Shown: positions 11,546-23,021 of the stretch, in pieces
Position numbering within the stretch: the stretch's first letter is position 1
Layout: every line of letters starts with the position of its first letter
Source of the DNA: Cyprinodon diabolis
Lineage: Eukaryota; Chordata; Actinopteri; Cyprinodontiformes; Cyprinodontidae
DNA: 64,000 nucleotides
Direction of reading: 5' to 3'
Assembly: GCA_030533445.1 (NCBI GenBank)
Contig: CM060080.1
Coordinates: 38,860,880-38,924,879 of the forward strand
Position numbers and translations under genes: made by a program
The notes under the pieces: model-generated
Databases searched by the model: none
Told to the model about the DNA's origin: nothing
What the model saw: the letters and a program-made list of their open reading frames with translations, nothing else

Positions 11546-14440
11546 CTAACTATAAGCTTTATCAAAAAGGAAAGTTTTAAGCCTAGTCTTAAAAGTAGAC
11601 AGGGTGTCTGCCTCACGGACTAAAACTGGTAGTTGGTTCCACAGGAGAGGAGCCTGATAACTAAATGATCTGCCTCCCATTCTACTTTTAGAAATTCTAG
11701 GAACCACTAGTAAATCTGCAGATTGAGAGCGAAGTGCTCTGTTAGGAGCATAAGGAACAATCAGAGCTCTGATATCAGATGGAGCTTGGCCATTTAAGGC
11801 TTTATATGTGAGAAGGAGGATTTTAAATTCTATTCTGGATTTAATAGGAAGCCAATGAAGAGAAGCCAGGATAGGAGAGATATGATCTCTCTTTTTAATT
11901 TTCATCAGAACTCTGGCTGCAGCATTTTGGATCAGCTGAAGGCTTTTAACTACAGTTTGTGGACTTCCTGATAGTAAAGAATTACAATAGTCCAGCCTTG
12001 AAGTAACAAATGCATGGACTAGTTTCTGGACAAGAGATTTCTAATTTTTGCAATGTTCCTCAGATGAAAGAAGGAAATTCTAGAAACCTCTTTGATATGG
12101 GATTTAAATGACAGGTCCTGATCAAAAATAACACCAAGATTTTTTACTTTATTATCTGAAATCAGTTTAATCCCATCCAAATGAAGTGACTGGCTAATCA
12201 GCTTCTTTTTCAGAGACTCTGGTCCAAAGACTATAACTTCTGTTTTGTCTGCATTCAGAAGCAGAAAGTTAAGAGTCATCCAGGTTTTTATGTCTTCAGA
12301 CATGCCTGTAATCTATGTAATGGGTTAGCTTAATCTGGATTATAGACAGATATAGCTGGATATCATCAGCATAACAGTGAAAATTAATCCCATGCTGTCT
12401 AATAACTGTACCAATTGGGAGCATGTATAAAGTAAAGAGAATTGGTCCTAGCACTGATCCCTGTGGTACTCCACAGGTAACCTTTGAACGTGTTGAAGAT
12501 CTATCATTAACATGAACAAACTGAATTCGATCAGATAGATAAGATTTAAACCAGTCCAGTGCTGTTCCTTTAATTCCAACAAAATATTCAAGTCTTTCTA
12601 AAAGAATATTATGGTCAACTGTATCAAATGCAGCACTGAGATCCAACAGGACGAGCACAGATACAAGTCCATTATCTGAGGCCATGAGAATATCATTAGT
12701 GACTTTCACCAGAGCTGTTTCAGTGCTATGATGAGCTCTAAAGCCAGACTGAAACTCTTCAAAAAGTTCATTATGGTGTAAGTGGTCGCAAACTTGTTTG
12801 GCAACTACTTTCTCAAGAATTTTGGATCAGAAAGGAAGATTGGATATAGGTCTATAATTATTCAAGTCATCTGGGTCAAGAGACGGTTTCTTAAGCAGAG
12901 GTTTAATTACAGCAACCTTAAAAGCTTTAGGTACATATCCCTGTAACAGAGATAGATTAATCACATCTAAAATGGAGGAGGAGATCAAAGGGAATACCTC
13001 CTTAAATAACCTGGTTGGAACTGGATCTAACATACAAGTTGAAGGCTGAGATGAAGACAATAATTTTGCTAATTCAGAAAGTTCAACTGGATCAAAGCAG
13101 TCTAAACCCGGTTCAGATTCCATGACTACCTCAGGTACAATCGCGGATAGAGGAGTGCTTATGATCTTATTTTTAATAAGATCAATGTTATTTATAAAGA
13201 ATCCCATAAAATCATTGCTGCTAAGAGCAGGTGGAATGGACGGTTCAACAGAGCTATGGCTCTGGGTGAGTTTGGCAACTGTATTAAAAAGAAATCTAGG
13301 ATTATTCTTATTCTCCTCTATTAATGAAGAGAAGTATGCTGCTCTTGCTTTACAAAGGGTCCTCTTATACAGCAGTAAACCATTTTTCCAGACTAGGAAG
13401 GACTCCCGCAGGCCTGTGGAGCGATATTTTCTCTCCAGTTTCCTAGCATTTTGCTTCAAAGTACGCAGCTCTGCATTAAACCAAGGAGCAAGCTTTCTAT
13501 TTTTAACGGTTTTCATTTTCAAGGGAGCTGCGTTGTCTAAGGCAGTACGCAGAGAACTAGCAACCCCCTCAACAAAATCATCAACCTGTGAAGGGGAATA
13601 AGCTATGCTTTTGCACTCTGCAGCACTGCTCAGCGACACAGAGGAGAGAGAAAGTGAAGCAGATTCTTTAAAATTTATACCTGCACTATCTGATAAAGAT
13701 CTACTAAAATGTAACCTTCTTTTGGGGGAGGAGAACTCTGTTAAAGTAATCCTGAAAGTTATTAGAAAGTGGTCAGAGAGGACAGGGTTGTGAGGAAATA
13801 CTGTTATTTCTTCACATTGTATGCCGTATGTCAGCACAAGATCCAAAGTATGAAGATGAGAATGTGTGGGACTATTCACATTTTGAACAAAGCCAATAGT
13901 GTCTAAGATAGCATTAAAGGCTGCTCTTAAGCTATCGCCTTCAATGTCAGCATGGATGTTAAAATCTCCCACTATGATAAACCTGTCAGTATTTAATACC
14001 AAATCAGAAAGGAACTCTGAAAACTCATCTAAAAATTCAGAGTAAGGACCTGGTGGACGATGCAAAGTTACAAAAAGAAGAGGTTTTCTTGCCTTGAAAT
14101 TTGGATGAGGGAAATTAAGGGTTAAATGTTCAAAAGAGTTGTAGGTATTAACTGTTTTGGGAGTAATCAGTAAGTCAGACTGGAAGATTGTTGCTACTCC
14201 TCCTCCTCGCCCAGAACTTCTGGGTATGTGAAAATTTAAATAGCTTGAAGGAGTTGCCTCATTTATGCTCACATAATCCTCTTGCTGCAGCCAGGTTTCT
14301 GTAAGGCAAAACAAGTCAATGTGATTATCACAAATCAAGTTATTAACTAGCAGACTTTTAGAGGAAAGCGATCTTATGTTAAACAGACCGCATTTAATTG
14401 TTTTAACTTTTTCCCCAATTGGAGTTATTTTGATTTTAAT
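11546..14440 (-). pseudogene. L2 ORF2 (endonuclease-reverse transcriptase), broken
   Basis: Reads right to left. The APE-type endonuclease shows [31 protein letters not shown] and VLSDHFLI. Then a linker and the reverse transcriptase: [34 protein letters not shown] and the catalytic CYADDIQLY. Beyond that are LNADKTEVIVFG, LGVIFDQDLSF and a C-terminal domain ([13 protein letters not shown] to LFDKAYS at 11546). An in-frame TGA just after LPF (about 12827-12829) and a frameshift near 12300 disable it. The catalytic blocks remain, so decay is recent to moderate. The open frame begins upstream of the first Met at 14338, so the true start is uncertain. Confidence 0.9.
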
Positions 14441-14601
14441 TAGATTATCATGATTTTCTCCTTTGGAATCTTTGCTAATTTATTAGATTTTGGTCGTGGG
14501 CAAGACACTGTCTGGATGGAGTAAAGAGTGGGTAACAGTAGAGAAGCTGCAGAGATGTGTGTTAAACTACAACTCTGCTTCCTGGTCTGCACCCTGGGTG
14601 G

Positions 14602-15465
14602 TCAGGGTTTTGGAGGACTAATAAATGTGGCCAGATTCCTAGAAAGAAGAGCTGCACCATCCAAAGTGGGATGGATGCCGTCTCTCCGAATCAGACCAGG
14701 CTTTCCCCAAAAGGATTGCCAATTATTAATGTAGCCCACGTTGTTTTCAGGACACCACCTAGACAACCAGCGGTTGAATGACGACATGCGGCTAAACATG
14801 TCATCACTGGTCAGATCAGGGAGGGGACCAGAGAAAATTACGGAGTCCGACATTTTTTTGGCAAACTTACACACCGAAGCAAAACTAATTTTAGTGAACT
14901 CCGATCGGCGTAACCGGGTGTCATTACCACCAGCGTGAATAACAATCTTACTGTATTTAACCTTATCCTTAGCCAGTAGTTTCAGGTAGGATTTAATGTC
15001 GCCCGTTCTGGCCCCCGGCAAACATTTGACTATGGTCCCTGGTGTCTCTAATGCCACGTTTCTGACTATGAAGCTGCCAATCACCAGAGTGGGCTTCTCA
15101 GTGGGTGTGTCACTGAGTGGGGAAAACCGGTTAGAAACGTGAACGGGTTGGTGGTGACCAGTGGGCAGAGATCCATGACTACGCTTTCTGCGTAGAGTTA
15201 CCCAATCGCCTGGCTGCTCAGGCACTTTTGGAGGACAGCTACGTGGGGGGCCTACTTTAACTCCTGGATGTTCAACAGCCTGAAGCCTGGATTCTAACTC
15301 TGACACCCTCGCCTCCAAAGCTACAAAAATACTACACTTATTACACATCCCATTATCACTAAAGGAGGCAGAGGAATAACTGAACATCTGACACAGAGAG
15401 CAGGAGAGAGGAGAGGAAGAAGGAAGAGTTGGAAAAGAGTCAAGGGAGGGAGAGAGAGAAGCCAT
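14602..15465 (-). CDS. L2 ORF1, SGNH-hydrolase (esterase) protein
   Basis: A 287-residue open frame. The N-terminal part is Ser/Pro-rich with a short CxxC pair ([15 protein letters not shown]) and a brief coiled-coil-like segment ([16 protein letters not shown]). Residues about 125-285 form the SGNH-hydrolase-like domain: block [11 protein letters not shown], block [12 protein letters not shown] and block [17 protein letters not shown] with the Asp/His pair. Block I normally carries the nucleophile serine in a G-[DS]-S motif. Here the third residue is Phe, so the esterase is probably inactive. In fish L2 elements this ORF1 is thought to aid ribonucleoprotein function. It lies directly upstream of ORF2. 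Confidence 0.8.
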   Translation of the reverse strand: MASLSPSLDSFPTLPSSSPLSCSLCQMFSYSSASFSDNGMCNKCSIFVALEARVSELESRLQAVEHPGVKVGPPRSCPPKVPEQPGDWVTLRRKRSHGSLPTGHHQPVHVSNRFSPLSDTPTEKPTLVIGSFIVRNVALETPGTIVKCLPGARTGDIKSYLKLLAKDKVKYSKIVIHAGGNDTRLRRSEFTKISFASVCKFAKKMSDSVIFSGPLPDLTSDDMFSRMSSFNRWLSRWCPENNVGYINNWQSFWGKPGLIRRDGIHPTLDGAALLSRNLATFISPPKP

Positions 15466-15723
15466 AGCAATGCTATCTCCTTGCTATCAGAAATAAAACC
15501 GTGTGAAACTGACAAGTGCTCAGTAGAAAAGTGCAGCAGAAGGTGCTATGTTTTAAAGTAGTCAGTTAGAGTTACTTAGATACAGAGATATCACAGAGAA
15601 AATAACTTAACTTCAGATGGAGTTCCTCTGGACAGCTGCAACAGCTGCACACTCAGTTAATCCAAACAGGAAGTGAACAGGTCCAAACAGCCAAACAGGT
15701 CCACTCTTTCTGTGAGCAGGCAA

Positions 15724-15726
<3 letters not shown>

Positions 15727-15793
<67 letters not shown>
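15727..15793. repeat. (TA)n microsatellite
   Basis: About 67 bases of alternating TA at the 5' junction of the L2 element. Confidence 0.95.
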
Positions 15794-15795
<2 letters not shown>

Positions 15796-18314
15796 CCATT
15801 TTATACGTAGACTTTTATTTTCAAAAACCTTTGATATTTGTTTACCATTTTATTTCCACATCACAGTTATGGACCTGGTTATCTTGGTCTTTTTTTAAGT
15901 TGACAAAATGTGAAAGATCAAGGTAAACATTTGCAGGCAGTAAAAATCTTTAAAGAAATCAGTGTTAATGTTTAATCCATTATCAATGTAGGGATTTAAT
16001 TTGCAGTTGTACTAGCACCGTCATAAGGACATCAACACCCTATATATTCAGAAATTGACATACCCCCCCACCCCATATTGTGAATATGAGCCTGAGTACA
16101 CTGGAGAATACTGTACATCTGCTTTCGTGCACGTTGCCTCACTTGCCTGCAGGTAAACCCAGCTGACCTTGTTCATCTTCTACTGCCTGTACTAGGGTCA
16201 CGTTCTCTGTGAGTCACATTTTCCTCAGCTTCATTCATGCAAACATTATTCGTAGGAAAATAGACAGTAGTAGAGCACGTCTCAAGAGACAAGGATGGTG
16301 TGTTGGGGGAATAGAAGAGGAGAGAGAGGAGAATTAATGAGCCATGGTTCCTGTGGATATAAGGAGCCTCCGTCAGTGTGATACTACAGCTTTGTGAAAT
16401 AGACCTCGGCTCATGTCAGGGAGTCCTTCATGTAAACCCAGGAGCTGCTCTGTTGCTAAGGCTTATTAATGTAGATCACAGAGCCGCTTTCATCATCAAA
16501 ACTTAATTTTACATTATGGAGCAATGCAAAGTTATGTTTTTTGTAAAGTGCAGGGAAAATGCAACATGGTATTTGACCTTCTTAGCAAATACAATCTAAA
16601 TGAGTGTTCTGCAAACCTACATTTTGCTACAACTTTTCTTTTGCAAACAAGCTCAAATGTTCAATGGGACAAACCAGGTATTTCCAAAGTTTGTCAAAGA
16701 TTGGGGTCTAATTGCCTAACGGCTGGTTTATAATTCTTCCTAATTGGTCCTTCCATATGGATTACATATAAATCACTTGCACCCTTTGATGTGTTTGGTC
16801 TCAATGTGTCACACTGGGTTTTCTCCATTACTACCTTGTGTTTAGTTGGGAAAAAAAACCTTCCAACAGGATGATCCAGCCACCATCTTGCCTCATCGTG
16901 GAGATGATGTGTTCAGGGTAATACAGTGAATCTTAATAAAGGTTTTGTGCAGAGTTTCAAATAGTCATAATGCTTGTTTACTCATTAGTGGACCTCTAAA
17001 GACAATTTTGCACTGGATTTTTTCCCCAAGTTTCAAAGTGAAGAATGGCACCCTTTTAAGATAACTTCTTAAAAAAAAACAAAAAAAAAACGGTTGACTT
17101 TGTAGTTATAGATGCTCGTCGAGCACTACCAGATTCAGAAAGAGTGACTGGTTTCCAGCAGATTAATCCAGAGATTGGTTAATTCGTAATCTTATTACTC
17201 TGTTTTATTATCAGCTCTGGGATCATCTCAGAACCTTTTAGTGCGAGTGCAGCTGTCGAGCTTAAAAGGCAGCCTTATTAAGTGCCTTTAATCTATTTTT
17301 TTTTTAAATGCGTAAGTAGCTTTTGACTTTGAATTGCTAATTGCTAGGCCTTTTCCTCAGGAACAATTTTCCAAGGGTTGTTGATGTTTCTACCTTAAAA
17401 GCTGAACCCAGTCATCACATTTTGACCTTCCTCAGTATGGCTGCTATGTTTGAGGGGGAGGCAGATGTTTGAGCATCCTTTCCAGGCAGGCTACGCATGC
17501 AGGGTGGGGTTATCATCCAGGCAGGGGGAGGGGCCCAGATTTTATCTCTGATTTGCAACCATCTGCCTCCTTCCAAGCCGAGCAGAGCCGCTCCGTCTGT
17601 GCTGTCCCGATGCCCTCTGGGATTTACAGAGAGAGGATGTAGCTCCTGTTGAAGAAGTACTGACACTCAGTTTTCCCCGAAATAGTCAGTCCCAGGAATC
17701 TGTTCTTTGGTATCATCTCATATACTAATAATGAATGATATAAAGTTCAGCTGAGACAGTAGCAGCTGCTTTCATGGTCACACACATACTGGGTGTGAAA
17801 CCCTGAGCACCACAATATCCTCCAAATTCAGCTGCACATCATGCAACAACACAAAAGAAGGGGGAGGAAGAAAAAGAGGGGTGGTGGTGACAGGACCAGA
17901 AAAAGGATTTCCCCCTCTGTGTTGCCATGGAGACAGCCATGGATGGAGGATGACTGATTTCCTGTACAGCTGTAGAGAGAGGGAAGGAGGTGGAGCCTTG
18001 TGAGAGAGGCATCCAGGTTTTCCCCTGCGACGTTAAACTAGAACCTTTAGGGATATTGTTTTAACTCAAGTTTTGAAAATTTACTAAATAAGAAAAAAAG
18101 AAAAATAATTAAGCATCTCTGAAATTAATCTGTTCAGCTGATAAGAGCAAAACACAGCGGTCTTCTAAAGAAAGGTGACAAGGAAACAGATGATTGATAT
18201 GATTTATTCCAGTATTAAAAGAAAAAAAAACTTATATTAATCTCTTTTAAAAAAGATTCACATAAAACATAAAAGAAAATTATGTGACTGGATTTACAAA
18301 AAATTAAATTTTAA
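15794..18314. other. intergenic with faint Tc1 relic
   Basis: The stretch 15825-15940 (CCATTTTATTTCCACATCAC, GACAAAATGTGAAAGATCAA) resembles a Tc1 terminal region in advanced decay. The rest shows no exon or repeat I can name. The open frame at 17415-17666 on the minus strand lacks coding signals. Confidence 0.4.
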
Positions 18315-18522
<208 letters not shown>

Positions 18523-19047
18523 TATAAAAAAACATAGGATAGAACATAGGAAAAACATCAGATATTCTAAATATTCAACTTCAAAGGGATGGTACGTTTA
18601 AAAGCAACAAGAACCGTTTTTATATACCTGTTAAAAAAAAATCTATAGTGATCTCCTCAGCTGCTGCTGCTCCAGTCGCTCTTCTAAGCGGATCTGTTAC
18701 TTTGGCTGCTTCCTGCTGTAGAACTCGGAGCCTTTTCGCTCCTCTCTGCAGTTTTTAATGGTTTATTATCCATTAATCATAAACCATAAACGGAGCATTG
18801 TCTCTAAACCCAAATTAAAAACTAAAAGCCTCGGTGGATGGTGAGCTGAGCTGCGGGCTGAGGAGGGACAGATTTCAGGTTAAGAAACAAAATCGGCCCC
18901 GTTTATAAATCCTAAAATCATTTATTTTTTTCCACACATTCATTAAAATACTGAATTCTTAAAATCTCAAATAAAATGAAAATGAAAGTTCTGACGGAGC
19001 GAATGGGAACGCCCACAGACCGCCCCCACACCGCGTTCATGGAACTG

Positions 19048-19080
19048 TGACGTCACGGGACATCCACACTTTTTTATATG
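19048..19080 (+). promoter_or_regulatory. CRE plus TATA-like core promoter
   Basis: A perfect palindromic cAMP-response element TGACGTCA (19048-19055) lies 23 bases before a T-rich TATA-like element (19071-19080). A GC-rich box (CCGCCCCCAC) sits just upstream, and CCAATC follows at 19099. The spacing fits a start site near 19100-19110, after which ATG 19176 is the first AUG. Full CRE plus TATA promoters are frequent in genes driven by CREB/CREM, including germ-cell genes. The link to expression here is inference. Confidence 0.5.
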
Positions 19081-19175
19081 AGTGAGGCGTTACCCAGTCC
19101 AATCATTTCCCACACGGGCAGCTTTGGACGCGGATCGACAGGACTTTTATCCACATTAACAGTTACCCAGAAGGA

Positions 19176-21341
19176 ATGAATTCAACATCAGAAATGTCTT
19201 TTTCAACATCAGAAATGAACAGGAACATCCCCATCTTCATTCCTAACCTGGAGGAATTAATCAGACAACAGCTGAACACATTATCTCCAACAGAATGGAC
19301 CCTGCTTTTAGGGAATGTGAAGGATTCACACATGACTGAAGTCCTGGCAGACATTCTCACCAACATATTCCAGAAATGTGTGGAGGAGACGCTGAAAATC
19401 CTACTTCCAACGATTGGAAAGATGTTGGCTGCTAAAACACAACCGGAAACCATTGGAAAAATCAATGTGACATTGAGCCGCCCAATTTCAAGAGCAATCC
19501 CAAATGTTCTGTTTGTTGAACCAGAATGGATTGCTGAGGGAAAGAAGATAGACGCATTGATGGAACAGGAGGTCTCCGATAAGGTTACATTGCTGGTAAA
19601 CGAGATCCTACAAACCCCTGAGTTTTCCGAGGAAGCAGTGGTATACGTGAGCCGATGCTTCGGTAATCTGAAAAACTTAAGAGAAATGGTTTCAAACACC
19701 TATGACTGTATCCGAAAATATGTGATGAAAATCCGTTTTCATTTCCCTGAGAAATTCTGGCTTTTTTTTACAAAGAAGAATGTTTTCAAAGCGTCTTCAG
19801 GCCAAGAAGAGACTGGATCGCTCTCTTCAGAGAAACTTGTAATGACTCCGGCCTTGCAGGAGTCTGTGAGCAATGGCATTGCTGATATAATTCTTAGTGC
19901 CACAGACATCTTAGATCAAGACGCAGAGCCAGAACAAATGGGTGATCCTTTTGAAATAGCAGAACTGTCGCAGGAAATCAGCAGAACTATCATAGAGGAA
20001 ATGAGTTCAGCTGGAAAACCACAGATCCCTTCAGTTTTCCCCCTTTTTAACATTGAAAAAATCGTTCTCAACATCAGACACATTTTTCGATCAAGGCTCA
20101 GAACTGGCGACTCCGATGCAATCGCCAAACCTGAATTTTCCCAGTTTGTCAGACGGCAGTTTAAGAACATGTACGCTTCTGTGCAGGAAGCTTTACTTGC
20201 AGGTGACACCAACCTGGTGAAGCTGTTCCGTTACGGATTGGACCAAAGCATTTTGCTTGGACGTACGCCGGACATTTCATCCCCAAAAGGCCAGAAGGAC
20301 ACAAAAGACATTCCCAAACCAGATTACCAAACCATCAAATCTGAAATTGACGTCTTGTGTGCAGAACATTTTGATCATCCATTTCTGGGGTACATGATCC
20401 ACGAATTTGCAAAGAACCTGACTGATCAATTATACTCAGATGTCATGAGGGAGCATTTTAGTAAAATTCCCTCTCCTCCAAATGGAAAGTGGCTGTCAGA
20501 TTCTCTCCTCTCCATAGAGAAAACTAGAGACACCTTTGGGGAGATCCAAATTTGCCCTGAAGTTTTCTATGCCAGAACTGAAGACGAAGTTAGGCTTTTC
20601 CTTGGAAAATGCTTTCTTTGGGTAAAGACAGAAGAAATGGAGGGGATAAGTGAAGGAGACGACGTGTGCAGCTTAGTCTCGAAGATCGATGATCTGGTGA
20701 AAACATTGTCAAGACAAGCAAGCCCAGAAGCCATTGTTCAGAATTTCTCATTGGAAGAAAATGAACCGGATGAGCATCGTTTTCAAGAACTAGGGCCGAG
20801 CACTCCCCAACCCCAAAATGAACAAGACCTTTCCCAAGAATCAGGGTCAGACAGCAAAACATGTACATTGGAGGAAAATGCCGACTGGTCTGCATCTGTC
20901 TCTGGTGATCCAGTTTTTTCTTTTGAAAAGAGTCCGTTTGATCTGCCCAGGAAAAGAGAAGAAACATTTGATGAGAACCGACATTTGGCTTTCTTTGTAA
21001 TGGCCGCAGTGTTAAACTGTTCAAAGAAAAGAGGCGGACCCCTGACGTCATCAGAGATAAGACGGATCTTATCCAATCTGTCGGGAAAGAAAGTAAAGAA
21101 ACTTGCAGACCTGCCTAAAGATGAAAAATTAGTAAAAAAGATTGTTACAGATATCTGCAAACAACTGAGAGAGGAGTTTGGCTCGGATCAAGCGATATAC
21201 AGTGCAATGAAATCAGACACTGTTTGTCCAGTTGAGACTGTAGTGTTAAAATATTTGAGAAGTCATCTCCCAAAACCCCGAAACAGTAAAACTGATGTCT
21301 TCTTTGTGGGATTTAGAAACTTTTTCAACGGCCTGTTCTGA
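19176..21341 (+). CDS. intronless 721-residue protein, family unknown
   Basis: An uninterrupted frame of 722 codons, far longer than chance allows here, so very probably a real gene. ATG 19176 is the first AUG after the predicted start site, has G at -3, and is preceded by an in-frame stop at 19083. A second Met at residue 7 is possible. I see no signal peptide, membrane segment, zinc-binding cluster, DDE or reverse-transcriptase motif. Residues about 20-185 and 225-510 look like amphipathic helices (NLEELIRQQL, TEVLADILTNIFQKC, ELSQEISRTIIEEM). Residues about 515-595 are acidic and Ser/Pro/Gln-rich (GPSTPQPQNEQDLSQESGS), probably disordered. Residues about 600-700 form a Lys-rich helical end (KKRGGPLTSSEIRRIL, LSGKKVKKLADL). 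No spliced parent is visible and no poly-A tail is evident. Candidates are a lineage-specific or retro-derived gene. Function unknown. Confidence 0.8.
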   Translation: MNSTSEMSFSTSEMNRNIPIFIPNLEELIRQQLNTLSPTEWTLLLGNVKDSHMTEVLADILTNIFQKCVEETLKILLPTIGKMLAAKTQPETIGKINVTLSRPISRAIPNVLFVEPEWIAEGKKIDALMEQEVSDKVTLLVNEILQTPEFSEEAVVYVSRCFGNLKNLREMVSNTYDCIRKYVMKIRFHFPEKFWLFFTKKNVFKASSGQEETGSLSSEKLVMTPALQESVSNGIADIILSATDILDQDAEPEQMGDPFEIAELSQEISRTIIEEMSSAGKPQIPSVFPLFNIEKIVLNIRHIFRSRLRTGDSDAIAKPEFSQFVRRQFKNMYASVQEALLAGDTNLVKLFRYGLDQSILLGRTPDISSPKGQKDTKDIPKPDYQTIKSEIDVLCAEHFDHPFLGYMIHEFAKNLTDQLYSDVMREHFSKIPSPPNGKWLSDSLLSIEKTRDTFGEIQICPEVFYARTEDEVRLFLGKCFLWVKTEEMEGISEGDDVCSLVSKIDDLVKTLSRQASPEAIVQNFSLEENEPDEHRFQELGPSTPQPQNEQDLSQESGSDSKTCTLEENADWSASVSGDPVFSFEKSPFDLPRKREETFDENRHLAFFVMAAVLNCSKKRGGPLTSSEIRRILSNLSGKKVKKLADLPKDEKLVKKIVTDICKQLREEFGSDQAIYSAMKSDTVCPVETVVLKYLRSHLPKPRNSKTDVFFVGFRNFFNGLF

Positions 21342-21411
21342 AAAAAACAAATCCTCTAACGGCCAGTAGATGAAAACTACAGGCTCTGTTTTTTTTCTTT
21401 CTTTTTTTCTT

Positions 21412-22005
21412 TCCTTCCATCCATCCATCCACTCATCCATCCATCCATCCACTCATCCATCCATCCATCCATCCATCCATCCATCCATCCACTCATCCAT
21501 CCATCCATCCATCCATCCATCCATCCATCCATCCATCCATCCACTCATCCATCCATCCATCCATCCATCCATCCATCCATCCATCCATCAATCCATCCAT
21601 CCACTCATCCATCCATCCATCCATCCATCCATCCATCCATCCACTCATCCATCCATCCATCCACTCATCCATCCATCCATCCATCCATCCATCCATCCAT
21701 CCATCCATCCACTCATCCATCCATCCATCCATCCATCCACTCATCCATCCATCCATCCATCCATCCATCCATCCATCCATCCACTCATCCATCCATCCAT
21801 CCATCCATCCACTCATCCATCCATCCATCCATCCATCCACTCATCCATCCATCCACTCATCCATCCATCCATCTATCCATCCATCCATCCATCCATCCAT
21901 CCACTCATCCATCCATCCATCTATCCATCCATCCATCCATCCATCCATCCATCCATCCATCCATCCATCCATCCATCCATCCATCCATCCATCCATCCAT
22001 CCATC
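21412..22005. repeat. (CCAT)n array with CACT variants
   Basis: About 590 bases of CCAT units interrupted at irregular intervals by CACT, plus a few CTAT and CAAT units. It starts about 70 bases after the stop codon of the 721-residue gene, so the transcript may include it. The 242-codon (plus) and 115-codon (minus) open frames across it are repeat artefacts. Confidence 0.97.
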
Positions 22006-22084
22006 AGGTTTTCTCCAGGTACTCTGGTTTTTCCTATAAAAAACATTAATCTAAGAGGATATTCCAAATATTTAATATTCAATG

Positions 22085-22333
22085 TTTTCTCTGCTTGATG
22101 CAGGCCAATGATCTGACCCTTCTCAAACAGACCAACATCTTTTCTACGACCACAGGATGTGTCTTTCGACATGGTTGTTTAGGAAATGAGAAGCAAGTCA
22201 TTGCACCAGTTGGGGTTAAATAACTTGTTTCCAGCTGAAAGATAATCGCCCATGCAGTAATTATCCAATAGGAGGCTCGTACCTATTTGCTTAGTTGAAT
22301 CCAGGTGGCGACCTTTTTTTTGGCCAGGCAGTG
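22085..22333 (-). mobile_element. 5' fragment of a Tc1-like element
   Basis: Reads from the right: terminus CACTGCCTGGCC at 22333 with TA next to it, then CAAATAGGTACGAGCCTCC and AATTACTGCATGGG, typical of one fish Tc1 family. Then a start codon (22172) for [20 protein letters not shown], the transposase N-terminus. Homology stops after about 30 codons near the edge of the (CCAT)n array, so the rest is lost. Confidence 0.7.
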
Positions 22334-22335
22334 TA

Positions 22336-23021
22336 TAAAATCATACATATACACATTGCCCACAGACATCTTCATTCATACATTTATTTCTCATAGCCCA
22401 CACGACAACCACTGGGAAAATATGTATACCCCTGTGTATAGTGACTAGGATTGGCTATTGATGTTTACCGTCCTTCTTCCTCCTCAAATATTTGTCTGAA
22501 AACCAGTTTTCCCCTTTTCCTAAACATGCTTTGAAATTGCTTTAATTTAATATTGAGTTATTGAAATACTCATGTTTTTGTGCAAATTTGATGGATAAAC
22601 AGGTTTCCCTCCAATAATTTATTTTTGTTTTTCACATTTGATCATCTCACACCCATAAAAATAATTGTCCTTTTTTTCTGCTTGTCCAATTGAGAATCAG
22701 CTTTCTTTTATGTAAAAGCAGAAGCATGTAATTGTGCAGTTAACAGAACATGAAATATATGCAGGTAACAAAAACTGAAATCTGTGTGATTTAAAATTAG
22801 TAGAAACCGAACTCTTCAGAGATTTTTCAAAGAACATTAGTGACTGAAACACACTACAGACAGGTCAGAGGTCATGTTGTGGAGAAGTTTAAAGCAGAGT
22901 TTGGTCATATAACCACCTTACAAGCCTTAAACATCCCACAGACAACTCAGGGTTCTGCTTTGTGGGAGTTTTGTTGAACGTCCTGCTGAACAGGAGATAA
23001 AGTAGATATTAGGAGTTGTTA
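22336..23021. other. intergenic, nothing identified
   Basis: AT-rich sequence with no coding or repeat signal that I can name. Confidence 0.45.

Larger units (their letters stand above)
10817..15726 (-). mobile_element. near full-length L2-clade LINE
   Basis: About 4.9 kb, 5' end at the right. Order on the minus strand: 5' UTR (15726-15466), ORF1 with an esterase-like domain, ORF2 with APE endonuclease and reverse transcriptase, then a 3' UTR ending in the ATTCAATTCAATT tail at 10817 (TTGAATTGAAT sense). The two-ORF layout with an SGNH-hydrolase ORF1 is characteristic of fish L2 elements. ORF1 is open, while ORF2 has a stop and a frameshift. (TA)n lies on both sides, so a target duplication cannot be told from the microsatellite. 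Confidence 0.9.

Noticed and set aside
13122..13793. Plus-strand open frames of 159 and 62 codons
   Set aside because: Antisense shadows of the L2 ORF2.
20590..21160. Minus-strand open frames inside the 721-residue gene
   Set aside because: Shadows of the plus-strand coding sequence. They lack promoter and start context and are shorter than the host frame.
21370..22098. 242-codon open frame rich in His-Pro-Ser-Ile and its 115-codon antisense counterpart
   Set aside because: Produced entirely by the (CCAT)n repeat, which has no stop codon in several frames. No start, splice or composition evidence of a gene.
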